Shown in pieces: positions 7,328 through 16,433 of a stretch of DNA of 54,467 bases. Source of the stretch: CAZJYI01 sp964550025 (lineage in GTDB: Bacteria > Verrucomicrobiota > Kiritimatiellia > UBA8416 > CAYOBW01); contig CAZJYI010000071.1 of the NCBI GenBank assembly GCA_964550025.1, positions 1-54,467 on the forward strand, read 5' to 3'. Both the position numbers and the translations under genes were made by a program. The notes below the pieces were generated by a model, which saw nothing but the letters and a program-made list of their open reading frames with translations, made no database searches and was not told the origin of the DNA. Position 1 is the stretch's first letter. The number at the start of each line of letters is the position of its first letter.

Positions 7328-8554
7328 ATGAAGAAGCAACGGGTCTCACGACGGCAGTTCATCACCACGGCGGCTGCAGGGGTCAGCCTGTTTCACATCG
7401 CACCACGGCACGTACTGGGCGGGCCGGGATACACCCCGCCGAGTGAAACCCTGTGCGGCGCGCTGATCGGTTGCGGCGGACGCGGCAATGGGACCTTCGG
7501 CGGCCTGGGCAAGGGCGTCAAGCGCGTGGCCGACTGCGACGTGAAGTTCGTCGGCAAGGCCGACAAAAAGCGCTACTACACGGACTTCCGCCGCGTACTC
7601 GAGCGCAATGACATCGATCTCGTAGCCATCGCCACCCCACCCCACTGGCACGCTCTCATCAGCATCGCCGCCATGCAGGCCGGCAAGGACGTGGTCTGCG
7701 AGAAGCCCCTGACGCGATTCATCGCCGAAGGCCGCGCCGTGGTCGAGGCCGAGAAACGCTACGGACGCATACTGCAGGTGGGCACGTACGGCCGCTACGG
7801 CAGGATCCGCAACCCCGGCGACATCCTGAAGCACAAGATCATGCGTAGCGGTCTGTTGAAGAACAACTGCAAGGGCGTGCACATCAAGAGCGGCGGGCTA
7901 AAGGTGAAACAGTGGAGCGGCTACGTGCAGGTCGAGCCCCAACCCGTCCCCGACTGGCTGGACTGGGACATGTACTGCGGACCATCGCCGCTGCGCCCGT
8001 TCCACCACCACCGCTTCGGCGGCACGCACCGCGGCTACTGGGACTACGAGGGCGGCGGTTTGGCCGACATGGGGCAACACCACTTCGACCCCGTACAGTG
8101 GGTCTACGGCAAAGACGACACGAGCCCGGTCGAGATCGAGGCCAGTGCGCCGCCCGCGCACCCGGAAGCCTGCGGCATGTGGGGCTGGGTGGAACTGCGC
8201 TACGCCGACGGCATGACCTTCGTGATGAACAGCGGAGAGTGGGGAGAGGGCTACAAGCGCAAGAAGCCGCGCGACGTCAGCCTCAGCGACCTGTCGCCCG
8301 AAGACCAGGAGAAGATCAAGAAGATGCCGGATCCCGAACCGTGGCCGGACTTCGCCACGGCCGTCAAGACACGGCAGAAGACGGGGGGGTGCGGTGAAGC
8401 CGCGCACCGGTCCGCCACGATCCTGCACCTGGCGAACATCGCCATCCGGATGGGACGCAAGATCCAGTACGACCCCGTAAAGGAGCAGATCATCGGCGAC
8501 GAGGAAGCCAACGCGCTGGTCCACCAGCCCATGCGCGCCCCCTGGCACCTGTAG
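7328..8554 (+). CDS. Exported Gfo/Idh/MocA-family oxidoreductase
   Basis: A 408-aa NAD(P)-dependent sugar oxidoreductase. The N-terminus KKQRVSRRQFITTAAAG is a twin-arginine signal; such export is common for this family in PVC bacteria, where a tightly bound cofactor is carried folded. The Rossmann glycine loop is ALIGCGGRGNG (45-55), with ATPPHWH (102-108) and the family hallmark CEKPL (124-128), whose Lys126 is the expected catalytic lysine. The C-terminal half contains GGGLADMGQHHFD, typical of the bacterial C-terminal domain. ATG 7328 is preferred over an upstream in-frame ATG at 7208, which would translate the intergenic repeat; GGGAAGGAG precedes 7328. HEAT and SGNH genes follow closely. 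The likely role is oxidation of a sugar or glycoside, possibly to a 3-keto sugar. Confidence 0.93.
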   Translation: MKKQRVSRRQFITTAAAGVSLFHIAPRHVLGGPGYTPPSETLCGALIGCGGRGNGTFGGLGKGVKRVADCDVKFVGKADKKRYYTDFRRVLERNDIDLVAIATPPHWHALISIAAMQAGKDVVCEKPLTRFIAEGRAVVEAEKRYGRILQVGTYGRYGRIRNPGDILKHKIMRSGLLKNNCKGVHIKSGGLKVKQWSGYVQVEPQPVPDWLDWDMYCGPSPLRPFHHHRFGGTHRGYWDYEGGGLADMGQHHFDPVQWVYGKDDTSPVEIEASAPPAHPEACGMWGWVELRYADGMTFVMNSGEWGEGYKRKKPRDVSLSDLSPEDQEKIKKMPDPEPWPDFATAVKTRQKTGGCGEAAHRSATILHLANIAIRMGRKIQYDPVKEQIIGDEEANALVHQPMRAPWHL

Positions 8555-8591
8555 CTCCAACGACACAACACTATCAAGACGGAGAACGACA

Positions 8592-10697
8592 GTGAAAAGA
8601 CAATACACATTCCTCCCGGGACGGATCGTCGCGGCGGTGCTCGTCTGCATCCTGACACTTTGCACCGTCGCCCAGGCGGCGCCGGACGTCGCGGCGCTGG
8701 TGGCACAGATCACGGAGCGCGACAGGGACGGCAAGCACACGGCACCCGCACCCGAAACCATGGCCAAGCTCTGCGAGGAGCTCCTGGCGGGCGGCACGAA
8801 GAGCGTCGCGCAGTTGATCGGCATGTTGCAGGAACCGGGCGGGAGCGAGGACTACAAGGCACGTTACCTGTTGCACGCGCTGTCCCTTCACGTCATTCGC
8901 GCAGGACGTGAGGCGCAGCGAAAAGTGGCGATCGCGGCGCTGATCGACGGACTCGGGGCAGTCGGCACGAACGCCAGGAGCTACCTGGTGCAGGAGCTGC
9001 AATTCCTGAAGGCAAAGGAAGCGGTGCCGGCGTTGGGCGGATTGCTGACGGACGAAGCGCAGTGCGATCCGGCGGCGCGCGCGCTGGTGACCATCGCCGC
9101 CGGCGCGGAGAAGCCGCTTTTGCAGGCACTGCCCAAAGTCAAAGGCCGCTGTCGTCTCACCGTTATCCAGGCACTGGGCGACCTGCGCGCAAAGGCGGCC
9201 GTGGGCGACCTGCTGCCACTGCTGAAGACGGGCACACCTGAAGTACGCCTGTCCGCGGGCGTCGCGCTGGCAAAAATCGCGGACCAGAGGGCCGCGGCAC
9301 CCATGCTCGACGCTCTGGCCTCATTCCTCGAAGGGCGCGCGCGCATCGAGATGACCGACGCCTGCTTCCTCCTTGCGGAAAACCTCGTTGCCGCCGATGT
9401 CCGCGAACCGGCCCTGGGCATCTACCGGGAGATATGGCAGAGCCTTGACGATGCCCCCGTGCCGCACGTTCGCAGTGCCGTCATCGACGGCCTGGCGGGC
9501 GGACTCGCCGGCGAGAAGGTCGATGTGTTGATCGCCACGCTGAAGACAGGCGACCCAGCCACGCGGGCAGCGTGTCTGCACGTGTTCGGACGCCGTGGCG
9601 ATGCGGACGCATTTGATGCCGTCGCCGCCGCGATGAGCGACGGCGACGCGGGCGTGCGCCTCACGGCAGCGAAAGTCCTGCCGCAGGTCGGCGGGGCAAG
9701 AAGCGTCCCGCACCTCGTAGCGGCCATGCCCGGCGACAGCCCGCAGTTTGCACGGATCCTGCGCAACGCGCTTGTCAGCCTGGGCGGAGAAACGGCGGAT
9801 GATGCGCTGGCGGAAGCACTCGTCTCCGTCCCGGCGGGAGAGAACGCCGGTGCCGTCCGCCTGACGCTGCTCTCTGTCCTGGCGCAGCGCAAGGCCACCC
9901 GCACGGCCGAAGCGGTGTTCCCGCTGGCTATCGGCGGCGAGCAGGACGTCCGCGTGGAAGCGCTCAAGACGCTGGCGGTCATCGGAGACGGGTCGTACGC
10001 CGCAAGACTGGTGGCACGTCTCGACGCAGTGGAAAGCCAGGACGAGCTCAGGGCTCTGGAGGACGCGTTGCTGGAGACGACACGAAGGGTGTCGGGTGGC
10101 AAGCAGCAGGTGGAAGTGCTCTCAAGCGCCATGGATGCAAAACCGGCCAAGGCGCAGTGCGTTCTGCTGCGCGCCGTGGGCCGGCTTGGCAATCGAGAGT
10201 CGATCGCTGTTCTCACCGGCGCCCTGAAGAGCGACAAGACGGAGATCCGGGACGAGGCGATGCGCGGTCTCTCGCAATTCCCGAACGACAAGCCGGCCGA
10301 TCAGCTCCTGGAGATCGCGAAGACCTCCAAGGAGCTCAAGCACCAGGTGCTGGCCCTCCGCGGCTACGTGCGCATGGCCGAGGAGAACCGCAAGGAAGAC
10401 AGGCGGCTGGCGATGCTGGCCGAGGCGCTCGCGGTCGCCAAACGCCCGGACGAGATCAAGCTCGCGCTGGGAACGATGGGCAAGACGCGCTCCCCTGCCG
10501 CACTGAAGATGGTGCTGGGATACCTGGACGATCCGAAGCTCGCCGACGAGGCCGGCCTGGCCGCCATCGCCATCGGGGACAGGATCCGCAGGTCGCACAA
10601 AGAGCTCGTTCGCGACGCGATGACCAGGGTGGTCGCCGCCGTGAAGGACAAGGGCGTGCGGAAGAAGGCTGAGGGTCTGTTCAAGAGGGTCAGATGA
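8592..10697 (+). CDS. Secreted HEAT-repeat protein
   Basis: A 701-aa exported scaffold protein. Residues 1-31 are a Sec signal ending VAQAAP. The rest is a chain of about 35-residue helical HEAT/PBS-like units, for example AVGDLLPLLKTGTPEVRLSA, ALAKIADQRAAAPMLDAL, AMSDGDAGVRLTAAKVL and ALKSDKTEIRDEAMRGL. No enzymatic motif is visible. Proteins of this kind serve as binding platforms. The GTG start follows GGAG by seven bases. It begins 37 bp after the oxidoreductase and its TGA overlaps the ATG of the SGNH hydrolase gene (ATGA), so the three genes probably form one transcriptional unit; a role as partner of those enzymes is inference. Confidence 0.9.
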   Translation: MKRQYTFLPGRIVAAVLVCILTLCTVAQAAPDVAALVAQITERDRDGKHTAPAPETMAKLCEELLAGGTKSVAQLIGMLQEPGGSEDYKARYLLHALSLHVIRAGREAQRKVAIAALIDGLGAVGTNARSYLVQELQFLKAKEAVPALGGLLTDEAQCDPAARALVTIAAGAEKPLLQALPKVKGRCRLTVIQALGDLRAKAAVGDLLPLLKTGTPEVRLSAGVALAKIADQRAAAPMLDALASFLEGRARIEMTDACFLLAENLVAADVREPALGIYREIWQSLDDAPVPHVRSAVIDGLAGGLAGEKVDVLIATLKTGDPATRAACLHVFGRRGDADAFDAVAAAMSDGDAGVRLTAAKVLPQVGGARSVPHLVAAMPGDSPQFARILRNALVSLGGETADDALAEALVSVPAGENAGAVRLTLLSVLAQRKATRTAEAVFPLAIGGEQDVRVEALKTLAVIGDGSYAARLVARLDAVESQDELRALEDALLETTRRVSGGKQQVEVLSSAMDAKPAKAQCVLLRAVGRLGNRESIAVLTGALKSDKTEIRDEAMRGLSQFPNDKPADQLLEIAKTSKELKHQVLALRGYVRMAEENRKEDRRLAMLAEALAVAKRPDEIKLALGTMGKTRSPAALKMVLGYLDDPKLADEAGLAAIAIGDRIRRSHKELVRDAMTRVVAAVKDKGVRKKAEGLFKRVR

Positions 10698-11344
10698 TGA
10701 AGAACATCTGTCTGGCGATGATGGTACTGGTAGGCATGACGGCGACGACACTGGCGGGACCGGAGCGGTGGGAGAAGGCGATCAAGGCGTTCGAGGAGAA
10801 GGACCGGGCGAACCCTCCGAAGAAGGGCGGCATCCTGTTCATCGGGTCCTCGTCGATCCGCATGTGGAAGACCGACAAGTGGTTCCCCGGCAAGGGCATC
10901 ATCAACCGCGGGTTCGGCGGGTCGCAGATCGAGGACTCGATCCATTTCGCGGACCGCATCGTCTTCCCGTACGCGCCGAAGACGATCGTACTGTACGCCG
11001 GGGATAACGACGTCGCAGCGGGCAAGAGCGCACGGACCGTGTACGACGACTACGTGAAGTTCGTCACGCTGGTCCGTACGAAGCTGCCGGAGACGCGCAT
11101 CGTGTTCATCGCGATCAAGCCGTCCGTCAGCCGCTGGAAGCTCGCGCCGATCATGGCCGAAGCCAACGCGCTGATCAGCGAGCACGCGGAAGAGACGGCG
11201 GGACTCGAGTACGCGGACATCTGGACGCCGATGCTCGGGGAGGACGGGAAGCCGCGCGCGGACCTGTTGATCAAGGACGGCCTGCATCTCAACGACGACG
11301 GTTACCGAATGTGGACGAAGATCGTCGGCAAGCTGATTGACTGA
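10694..11344 (+). CDS. Secreted SGNH/GDSL-type hydrolase
   Basis: A 216-aa esterase-like protein with a Sec signal (residues 1-21, ending TTLAG). SGNH blocks are clear: block I FIGSSSIRMW (49-58; Ser53 as nucleophile, with the Asp of GDS replaced by Ser), block II NRGFGGSQ (71-78), block III GDND (103-106; Asn105) and block V DGLHLNDDGY (195-204; Asp195, His198). All four catalytic positions are present. The family removes acyl groups, often acetyl esters from polysaccharides. Translation is coupled to the HEAT gene through a 4-bp ATGA overlap. In context it could de-esterify a glycan before or during attack by the sugar enzymes encoded nearby; the substrate is unknown. Confidence 0.92.
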   Translation: MMKNICLAMMVLVGMTATTLAGPERWEKAIKAFEEKDRANPPKKGGILFIGSSSIRMWKTDKWFPGKGIINRGFGGSQIEDSIHFADRIVFPYAPKTIVLYAGDNDVAAGKSARTVYDDYVKFVTLVRTKLPETRIVFIAIKPSVSRWKLAPIMAEANALISEHAEETAGLEYADIWTPMLGEDGKPRADLLIKDGLHLNDDGYRMWTKIVGKLID

Positions 11345-11367
11345 GCGGCGCTCGGTGTCCGGGCGGA

Positions 11368-11524
11368 GTAGCTCCCCGCTCCCGCGGGGTGATCGGTCCC
11401 GCCGGGGTTCGCCCGGCGGGCGAGGAGGGGGAAAGACGCCATGGGTGGGCCGGATGGGTCACCGGGGGGAACGTGCCGGCAAGATGCCGGCACCACTTGT
11501 CACCTCGCAGGAGCGAGGCGCTAC
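11368..11524. repeat. Inverted REP-like pair between convergent genes
   Basis: The left end, 11368-11392, reads GTAGCTCCCCGCTCCCGCGG and on; the right end read on the minus strand from 11524 is GTAGCGCCTCGCTCCTGCGA and on. Both start with GTAG, share the CGCTCCYGCG centre and end in GGTGA or GGGTGA; their stems covary (CCC/GGG versus CCT/AGG). Between them lie the hairpins 11398-11420 and about 11472-11493 (GTGCCGGCA/TGCCGGCAC). The right end supplies the TAG stop of the minus-strand gene. The pair fits a REP doublet. Confidence 0.65.
11398..11420. terminator. Strong hairpin, possible bidirectional terminator
   Basis: CCCGCCGGG (11398-11406), loop GTTCG, CCCGGCGGG (11412-11420): a perfect 9-bp GC stem midway between convergent genes ending at 11344 and 11521. 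There is no T-run on either side, so intrinsic termination is uncertain; it may just be part of the repeat element. Confidence 0.3.
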
Positions 11525-14500
11525 GGGGCTGTCGTGACGCGGTAGAAGCGTCCGGCGTTCCAAGTGGGGAACGGCGCGGTCCTCGGGGGGCCGGTGTCGT
11601 GCCAGACGGTCTGGGTGTCGACGGCCTGGATCAGGCCATCAGCGGCGTTGGACCAGGCGCCGCGGAGGCCGGGACTCCAGTTGACGCGGTAGACCCTGCC
11701 GGAGACTGACTGCCAGGCTACTTCGACCGCGTCCCCGCTTGCCAGGCTCGCGCACGCCAGACGTGAATCGGGATCCTGGGGATCCGTCCCGGCGCGGCTC
11801 TCAGCCAGGTTAGGGAGGCCGTCGCCGTCGGCGTCCTCGCGCGCGTCATCAACGAACGGGTTCAGGCCGTGCTCCAGCTCGTACTCGTTCGGCATCCCGT
11901 CACCGTCGATGTCGTCGTCTTCGCCGTTGGGGATTCCGTCGCCGTCGATGTCCGGGGTGACGGCACCGACGGGCTGCACGTAGACGGGGTCGGTGGTGAC
12001 GGTGATCGTCGCCACGCCCGAGACAACCGCGCCCGTCGTGACGGACCACGTGACGCTCGTATTGTCGAAAGACGCGGGCAACGCGTCGGTGACCCGGCAC
12101 TGCGCCACGGGACCGACGGCCAGATCAACCCGGGACGTGCCGCTGTACCACTGCCACAGGACCCAGACCGGCTGATCGTCCACCAGGAACCTCGCGCCAA
12201 TGTTGTTGTTCCCGAAATCGAGCGGTTCGGCATCGCTGAACCCCTCCAGCAATTCGATCATCTGCCGGTAGACGTAGAAGCTCATGCGGCGGTTGCCGGC
12301 GGCGTCGACCATCACGGTCCAGGCTTTCGTCTCGGGGTACGCGGGATCGTGCTCCAGTTCGGAGTAGATCACGTGGTCGATTCCCCTGGCCAGCGCGTAA
12401 GGATAGGAGCGCGCCAGGTATGCCGCATTGTCCCTCTGCGTGGGCGTGGCGCCCTCGCCCTTCCAATACTCATACGTGCTGCCGAAATCCGTCTTCGAGG
12501 CCCAGACTTCGCAACCGGACAACCCCAACGCCTCCAGCACGTCCATGAACAACCGGGATTGTAGGTACTGCGCCGTCCAGACAGTTTCGCTGAAGTAGTA
12601 CGGCGTGAACTCGTAGGTGTCGTGATAGCTGACGGCATCGAGGGAGTCGGCCGCGGCGGGGCGCTCCACCAGCAGCTCGACCAGGTAGTTGGTGCCGTCG
12701 GGAATGAACTCGAACGCGCTGTTCAGGACGGTCACGTCGGCATTCGCCCCGTGGGCGGCCGCGTGCGCGAGGGACAGGTAGTCTGCGTACATGGCGACGG
12801 TACAGCCCGACCAGGCGCCGGAGCCCGGTTCGAACCGGTCGAAGATCTCCCACTGGCGAACCGGTTGAATCAGCCCGGGCATGTCGTCGATGCCGTCGCC
12901 GTCATAGCGTTCGACGTAGACTTGGAAGGCCCACGCGAATTCCGCGGCCGTCGGCCAGGAGCCGTCCGGGACGCAGTTCACGATCCCATAGGGCCGCAGC
13001 CCGGCCGCCTGATTGTTGCGGACCTGCGCATCGAAAACCGCGAAGTTGATCGTGCCGGGATCCCGGGCTTCCGCCGCGGTGATGCTCAGCGTCAGCCGCC
13101 GGTAGCTTGCCCCCAACGCGGACAGGTTCACCCAGTCCGTGCTCTCGGGGCCACCCATCCCGAAACGTGGGGCGTCCCCCGGCGACAGGCCCACGCGCAG
13201 GACGAAGGCATTGCTGTTGGTCGGTGCAGTTTCGGCGCAGTCCGCGACCGCCGTGTTCGTAATGGCCGCGCCGTGCGGGACCGTGTCATCGACCGTGGCG
13301 CTAAAGTCCACCCACCGGTTGCTGCCCGGCCCCAGGCCGCCGAGGTTCCACGTGATCGTGCGGCTGCCCGCGTGATAGGTGCCACCGTCGCTCACCGTAT
13401 CGGGCAGACATGTGAGGCCCGTGGGCAGCGCGTCGGAGATCGACACGTCCGATGCCGCACTCTGCCCGAGGTTCTCCAGGGCAAGGCTGAAACTGACCTG
13501 CTCGTTTGTGGGAGCGCTTGCGGTCCCGGCTCTTTTGGCTAACCGGAGACACACGCCCGGCGGCTCCTGGTAGAACACGCAGAACGTGCCGAGGTGATCG
13601 ACACTCGCGCTGACCAACCCGGTATCGGGATCGTGCATGCCACCCACATGGCTCCATGCGGCGCCATCGTGGTACCAGATAGACATGCCGGGGCATTCGA
13701 CCTCGGCGGGGATGCCGACCGTCACATTGCCGTTCAGCGCCTGGTCCGATGGTGTGAACGTGAACACGCCGCCGAGCTGCTTCCAGTCCCCACCCGGCAA
13801 ACCGGTCCCCACCGGCAGGTACTTGTCGTATTCCACTTCCAACGCAACGCTGTCCGCCAAGGCTCCTACCGGCACAGTCACGCCCCCTCCCTGCGGCGAC
13901 CAAGCCTCCCCCCCGGCCGGTCCTACGGGGTCTACGAAGCGAACAAGCGTACCGTCGCCGTTAAACGGCAGCGCCGTGCCGCCCGCCGACTCCACACCGC
14001 CCAGGTCCAGGTTGAACGCACACCAGTTGCCCGCCGCACGCGAGAAGCCGGGAGCGGTGACCGTGAAACGGTATTCCGTCTTCGTCGCGTTCCATCCCCC
14101 GGCTCCGATGCCCGCGCTCACCGCGTCGCCGACGGTACAGCGGAACGAGCTCGCACTGTTGGTATCATGCAACGTGGTGGCATAGCCTGCCCAGTTCATC
14201 ATGAACGCTGCACCATCCTCGGGCGTCCTTCCCGGCCAGCTCACGCCCGTGACCAGGCGATCCGTAATGGTGTCGGGGTCGATCGGCACGTTGAACTGGA
14301 ATGCGACCGTCAGGTTCGTGCCGTTAGCCACGGCCGACCCCCATGCGGGAATGACATTGGTCACATAGGGGCCCGAGATGGATGTGGCCGTCTGCGGCCA
14401 ACCGCCATTATCGAGACTATCGATCGATACGCTCTGCCCCGCCCCGCACAGTTGCTTGTGCATCCCGTTCGTGTCGGTAACCGATACGAGGCCCTCGAAG

Positions 14501-16383
14501 CAGTTGATCGTCGACTGATAGAGCGGTGCAAAGACAGGAAAGCTGCCCGAACCGAGTTCTGCGACGGTCTCGGCGGAGGCATCAATCACGTGCACCGTCC
14601 CGGTACCGTTGTCGCCGGCCCACGCGACCAGGCGCGTGCCCGTGGCATCCCAATTCCCCAGGGCGTTCTGCGTCCCCGTCCCGTATGGCATCCATCCCAG
14701 GAAAGTGCCGTCTGCATCGAATGCACTGGCCGAGGCTACGCGAGTGACGAAGTTCTCGTAGTCGCCGAACCAGGCATTCTCGGTCTCGTTCCAGGCCAGG
14801 CTCTCGACCCACCACTTCTCGTTCAGCATGCTGGGCTCACCGCCGCCCGGATGGATCGTCCAGATACCGCTACGGGACCCGATGAGATACCAGCGGCCCT
14901 GCCTGTTCACCCACCCACGGGATCCCTTGACGACCTGCACCCCGTTCGTCGCCAGGTGGGTGATCGTTTGCAGACCGTCGCTGAAGGTGATCTCCACGCT
15001 GTGCTGACCTTCCGGCATCTCGTGTGTTTCGACCGGGCCATACCACCCACCCATCTGGGGCGTCTCCCACTCTTCGGGGTGGGCGGTCCAGTCCGGGCCT
15101 GAGCGCCCCGGGTTCAGACGGCCGAAGCCAACGAATGGTCCGGACAGCATGTCGATGCGCTCACCGTCCACCACGGCGTCGAACCGGACCGGAGCCAGAC
15201 CTCTCTCGGCCGCCCATCGCACCCAGACGGAAGAGGGCCAGGTGGTGCGGTTCGTGTCGCTCGCGTCGACGTACGTGCTGAAATGTCCCCACTGGCTGCC
15301 GCTGCGCGTAAAACCGATGCGGTTATCCGGAGTCCAGACCGTGTTCCGCCCCACGTCCGAATCGTAGGCCCAGTGGATCGGCTGCATCGTCTTCCACAGC
15401 ATCGTGTCACCCGCGCCGGATGCCGACACGGTCCGCACCTCCTTCTCGCGGTATCGCTGGTAGCCGCCCTCCACCTGCATGTCCTGGATTCGGAGAAAAG
15501 AGACGGAGCCGCTGTCAGGAGAAAAGCTGGGGCCAATCAGAAGGCGACGCTTGAACACGTACCCGGTCTTGCCTGTGTCGTCGCCCAGTTCGCCGGCACT
15601 CAGCAGGGGGCGAGCGTTGGCGCCGTCGACATCGGCGGTCCAGAGGTCGGAAAGCTCCGGCTGGCCGTCGGCATCCTCGTCCCACCAGACCTCGTAGGCC
15701 ACCTTCTCACCGTCAGGCGAGAAAACGGCCCGGCCGATCCGCCGCCCGATCGGCGCGGGAATATACAGCTCCTTGTCTGTCCCGTCTGCGTTCATCAGCC
15801 ACAAGTCCGGTGCGTTCACATAGGCGATCCGCTGGTTGACGCAGGAAGTGAAGACCGTGCCTTCATTCCCGGTAACGCCCTGCGGTGTATCGAATATCGT
15901 CTTCGTCTCCCGCGGCAGAACGGCTTTGAGTATCCTGACAAGGACGTTCCCCGACTTCTGGAAGAAGGTGGGCTCCGGCCCGGGCTGGACGACCAACGTG
16001 GTGTTCGGTCCCAGGGCGATCTCCGTACCGTCCGGCAACATGATGACGGCTTTGGAATTGGGGCCGACACGGATCCGGTCCCCCGCGTAGAGGTTCGCAC
16101 CTGCCGGCAACGAGGTCCTCTCCTCGAAGTTGATGTCGCACATGACGTAGAGGGGCGTGAGGATGTCCTCGCCGTCCGGCTCCTTGCTCCCGATGACGAG
16201 CCACACTTCACCGACTACGTTCAAGAGGAACCCCCGGGATTCGCCCTCGCCCCGTGCACGTGCGGACGCAGGGAGGAAGATGGCGAGAAGCGTGAGAACG
16301 ACGACGCGGAGCACCGTGCGGCTTCCCCGCCATCGCGGCTCATGGCACCCCCACCCCGAAAACGCGACGCCCTGCCCAGTCAT
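11521..16383 (-). CDS. Large exported FecR / beta-propeller / glycosidase-like protein
   Basis: A 1620-aa multidomain protein. The start at 16383 is set by GGAGGG eight bases upstream and is followed by a signal peptide (VLRVVVLTLLAIFLPASARA). Domains in order: FecR-like (about 80-160; GDRIRVGPNSKAVIMLPDG); TolB/PD40-type beta-propeller (about 160-640; AVFSPDGEKVAYE, PSFSPDSGSVSF); Ig-like Big_5 segment; ZU5-like segment (about 830-940); DUF11 domain (about 940-1060); TIM-barrel glycosidase-like domain (about 1075-1420); Ca-binding DGDG repeats (about 1475-1535); and a short terminal module ending FYRVTTAP. In the barrel the expected Asn-Glu-Pro after WE is replaced (QWEIFDRFEPG), so catalysis is doubtful. 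It is 50 bp downstream of the beta-helix gene, likely in the same operon. Confidence 0.88.
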   Translation of the reverse strand: MTGQGVAFSGWGCHEPRWRGSRTVLRVVVLTLLAIFLPASARARGEGESRGFLLNVVGEVWLVIGSKEPDGEDILTPLYVMCDINFEERTSLPAGANLYAGDRIRVGPNSKAVIMLPDGTEIALGPNTTLVVQPGPEPTFFQKSGNVLVRILKAVLPRETKTIFDTPQGVTGNEGTVFTSCVNQRIAYVNAPDLWLMNADGTDKELYIPAPIGRRIGRAVFSPDGEKVAYEVWWDEDADGQPELSDLWTADVDGANARPLLSAGELGDDTGKTGYVFKRRLLIGPSFSPDSGSVSFLRIQDMQVEGGYQRYREKEVRTVSASGAGDTMLWKTMQPIHWAYDSDVGRNTVWTPDNRIGFTRSGSQWGHFSTYVDASDTNRTTWPSSVWVRWAAERGLAPVRFDAVVDGERIDMLSGPFVGFGRLNPGRSGPDWTAHPEEWETPQMGGWYGPVETHEMPEGQHSVEITFSDGLQTITHLATNGVQVVKGSRGWVNRQGRWYLIGSRSGIWTIHPGGGEPSMLNEKWWVESLAWNETENAWFGDYENFVTRVASASAFDADGTFLGWMPYGTGTQNALGNWDATGTRLVAWAGDNGTGTVHVIDASAETVAELGSGSFPVFAPLYQSTINCFEGLVSVTDTNGMHKQLCGAGQSVSIDSLDNGGWPQTATSISGPYVTNVIPAWGSAVANGTNLTVAFQFNVPIDPDTITDRLVTGVSWPGRTPEDGAAFMMNWAGYATTLHDTNSASSFRCTVGDAVSAGIGAGGWNATKTEYRFTVTAPGFSRAAGNWCAFNLDLGGVESAGGTALPFNGDGTLVRFVDPVGPAGGEAWSPQGGGVTVPVGALADSVALEVEYDKYLPVGTGLPGGDWKQLGGVFTFTPSDQALNGNVTVGIPAEVECPGMSIWYHDGAAWSHVGGMHDPDTGLVSASVDHLGTFCVFYQEPPGVCLRLAKRAGTASAPTNEQVSFSLALENLGQSAASDVSISDALPTGLTCLPDTVSDGGTYHAGSRTITWNLGGLGPGSNRWVDFSATVDDTVPHGAAITNTAVADCAETAPTNSNAFVLRVGLSPGDAPRFGMGGPESTDWVNLSALGASYRRLTLSITAAEARDPGTINFAVFDAQVRNNQAAGLRPYGIVNCVPDGSWPTAAEFAWAFQVYVERYDGDGIDDMPGLIQPVRQWEIFDRFEPGSGAWSGCTVAMYADYLSLAHAAAHGANADVTVLNSAFEFIPDGTNYLVELLVERPAAADSLDAVSYHDTYEFTPYYFSETVWTAQYLQSRLFMDVLEALGLSGCEVWASKTDFGSTYEYWKGEGATPTQRDNAAYLARSYPYALARGIDHVIYSELEHDPAYPETKAWTVMVDAAGNRRMSFYVYRQMIELLEGFSDAEPLDFGNNNIGARFLVDDQPVWVLWQWYSGTSRVDLAVGPVAQCRVTDALPASFDNTSVTWSVTTGAVVSGVATITVTTDPVYVQPVGAVTPDIDGDGIPNGEDDDIDGDGMPNEYELEHGLNPFVDDAREDADGDGLPNLAESRAGTDPQDPDSRLACASLASGDAVEVAWQSVSGRVYRVNWSPGLRGAWSNAADGLIQAVDTQTVWHDTGPPRTAPFPTWNAGRFYRVTTAP

Positions 16384-16433
16384 TGCCGAGGCCCTCCATT
16401 GCACTGATGACTCACGGGGCTGAAACTCCTTCT

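Noticed and set aside
13594..15102. 502-codon open frame on the plus strand
   Set aside because: Antisense to the FecR/propeller gene; no domain or start signal.
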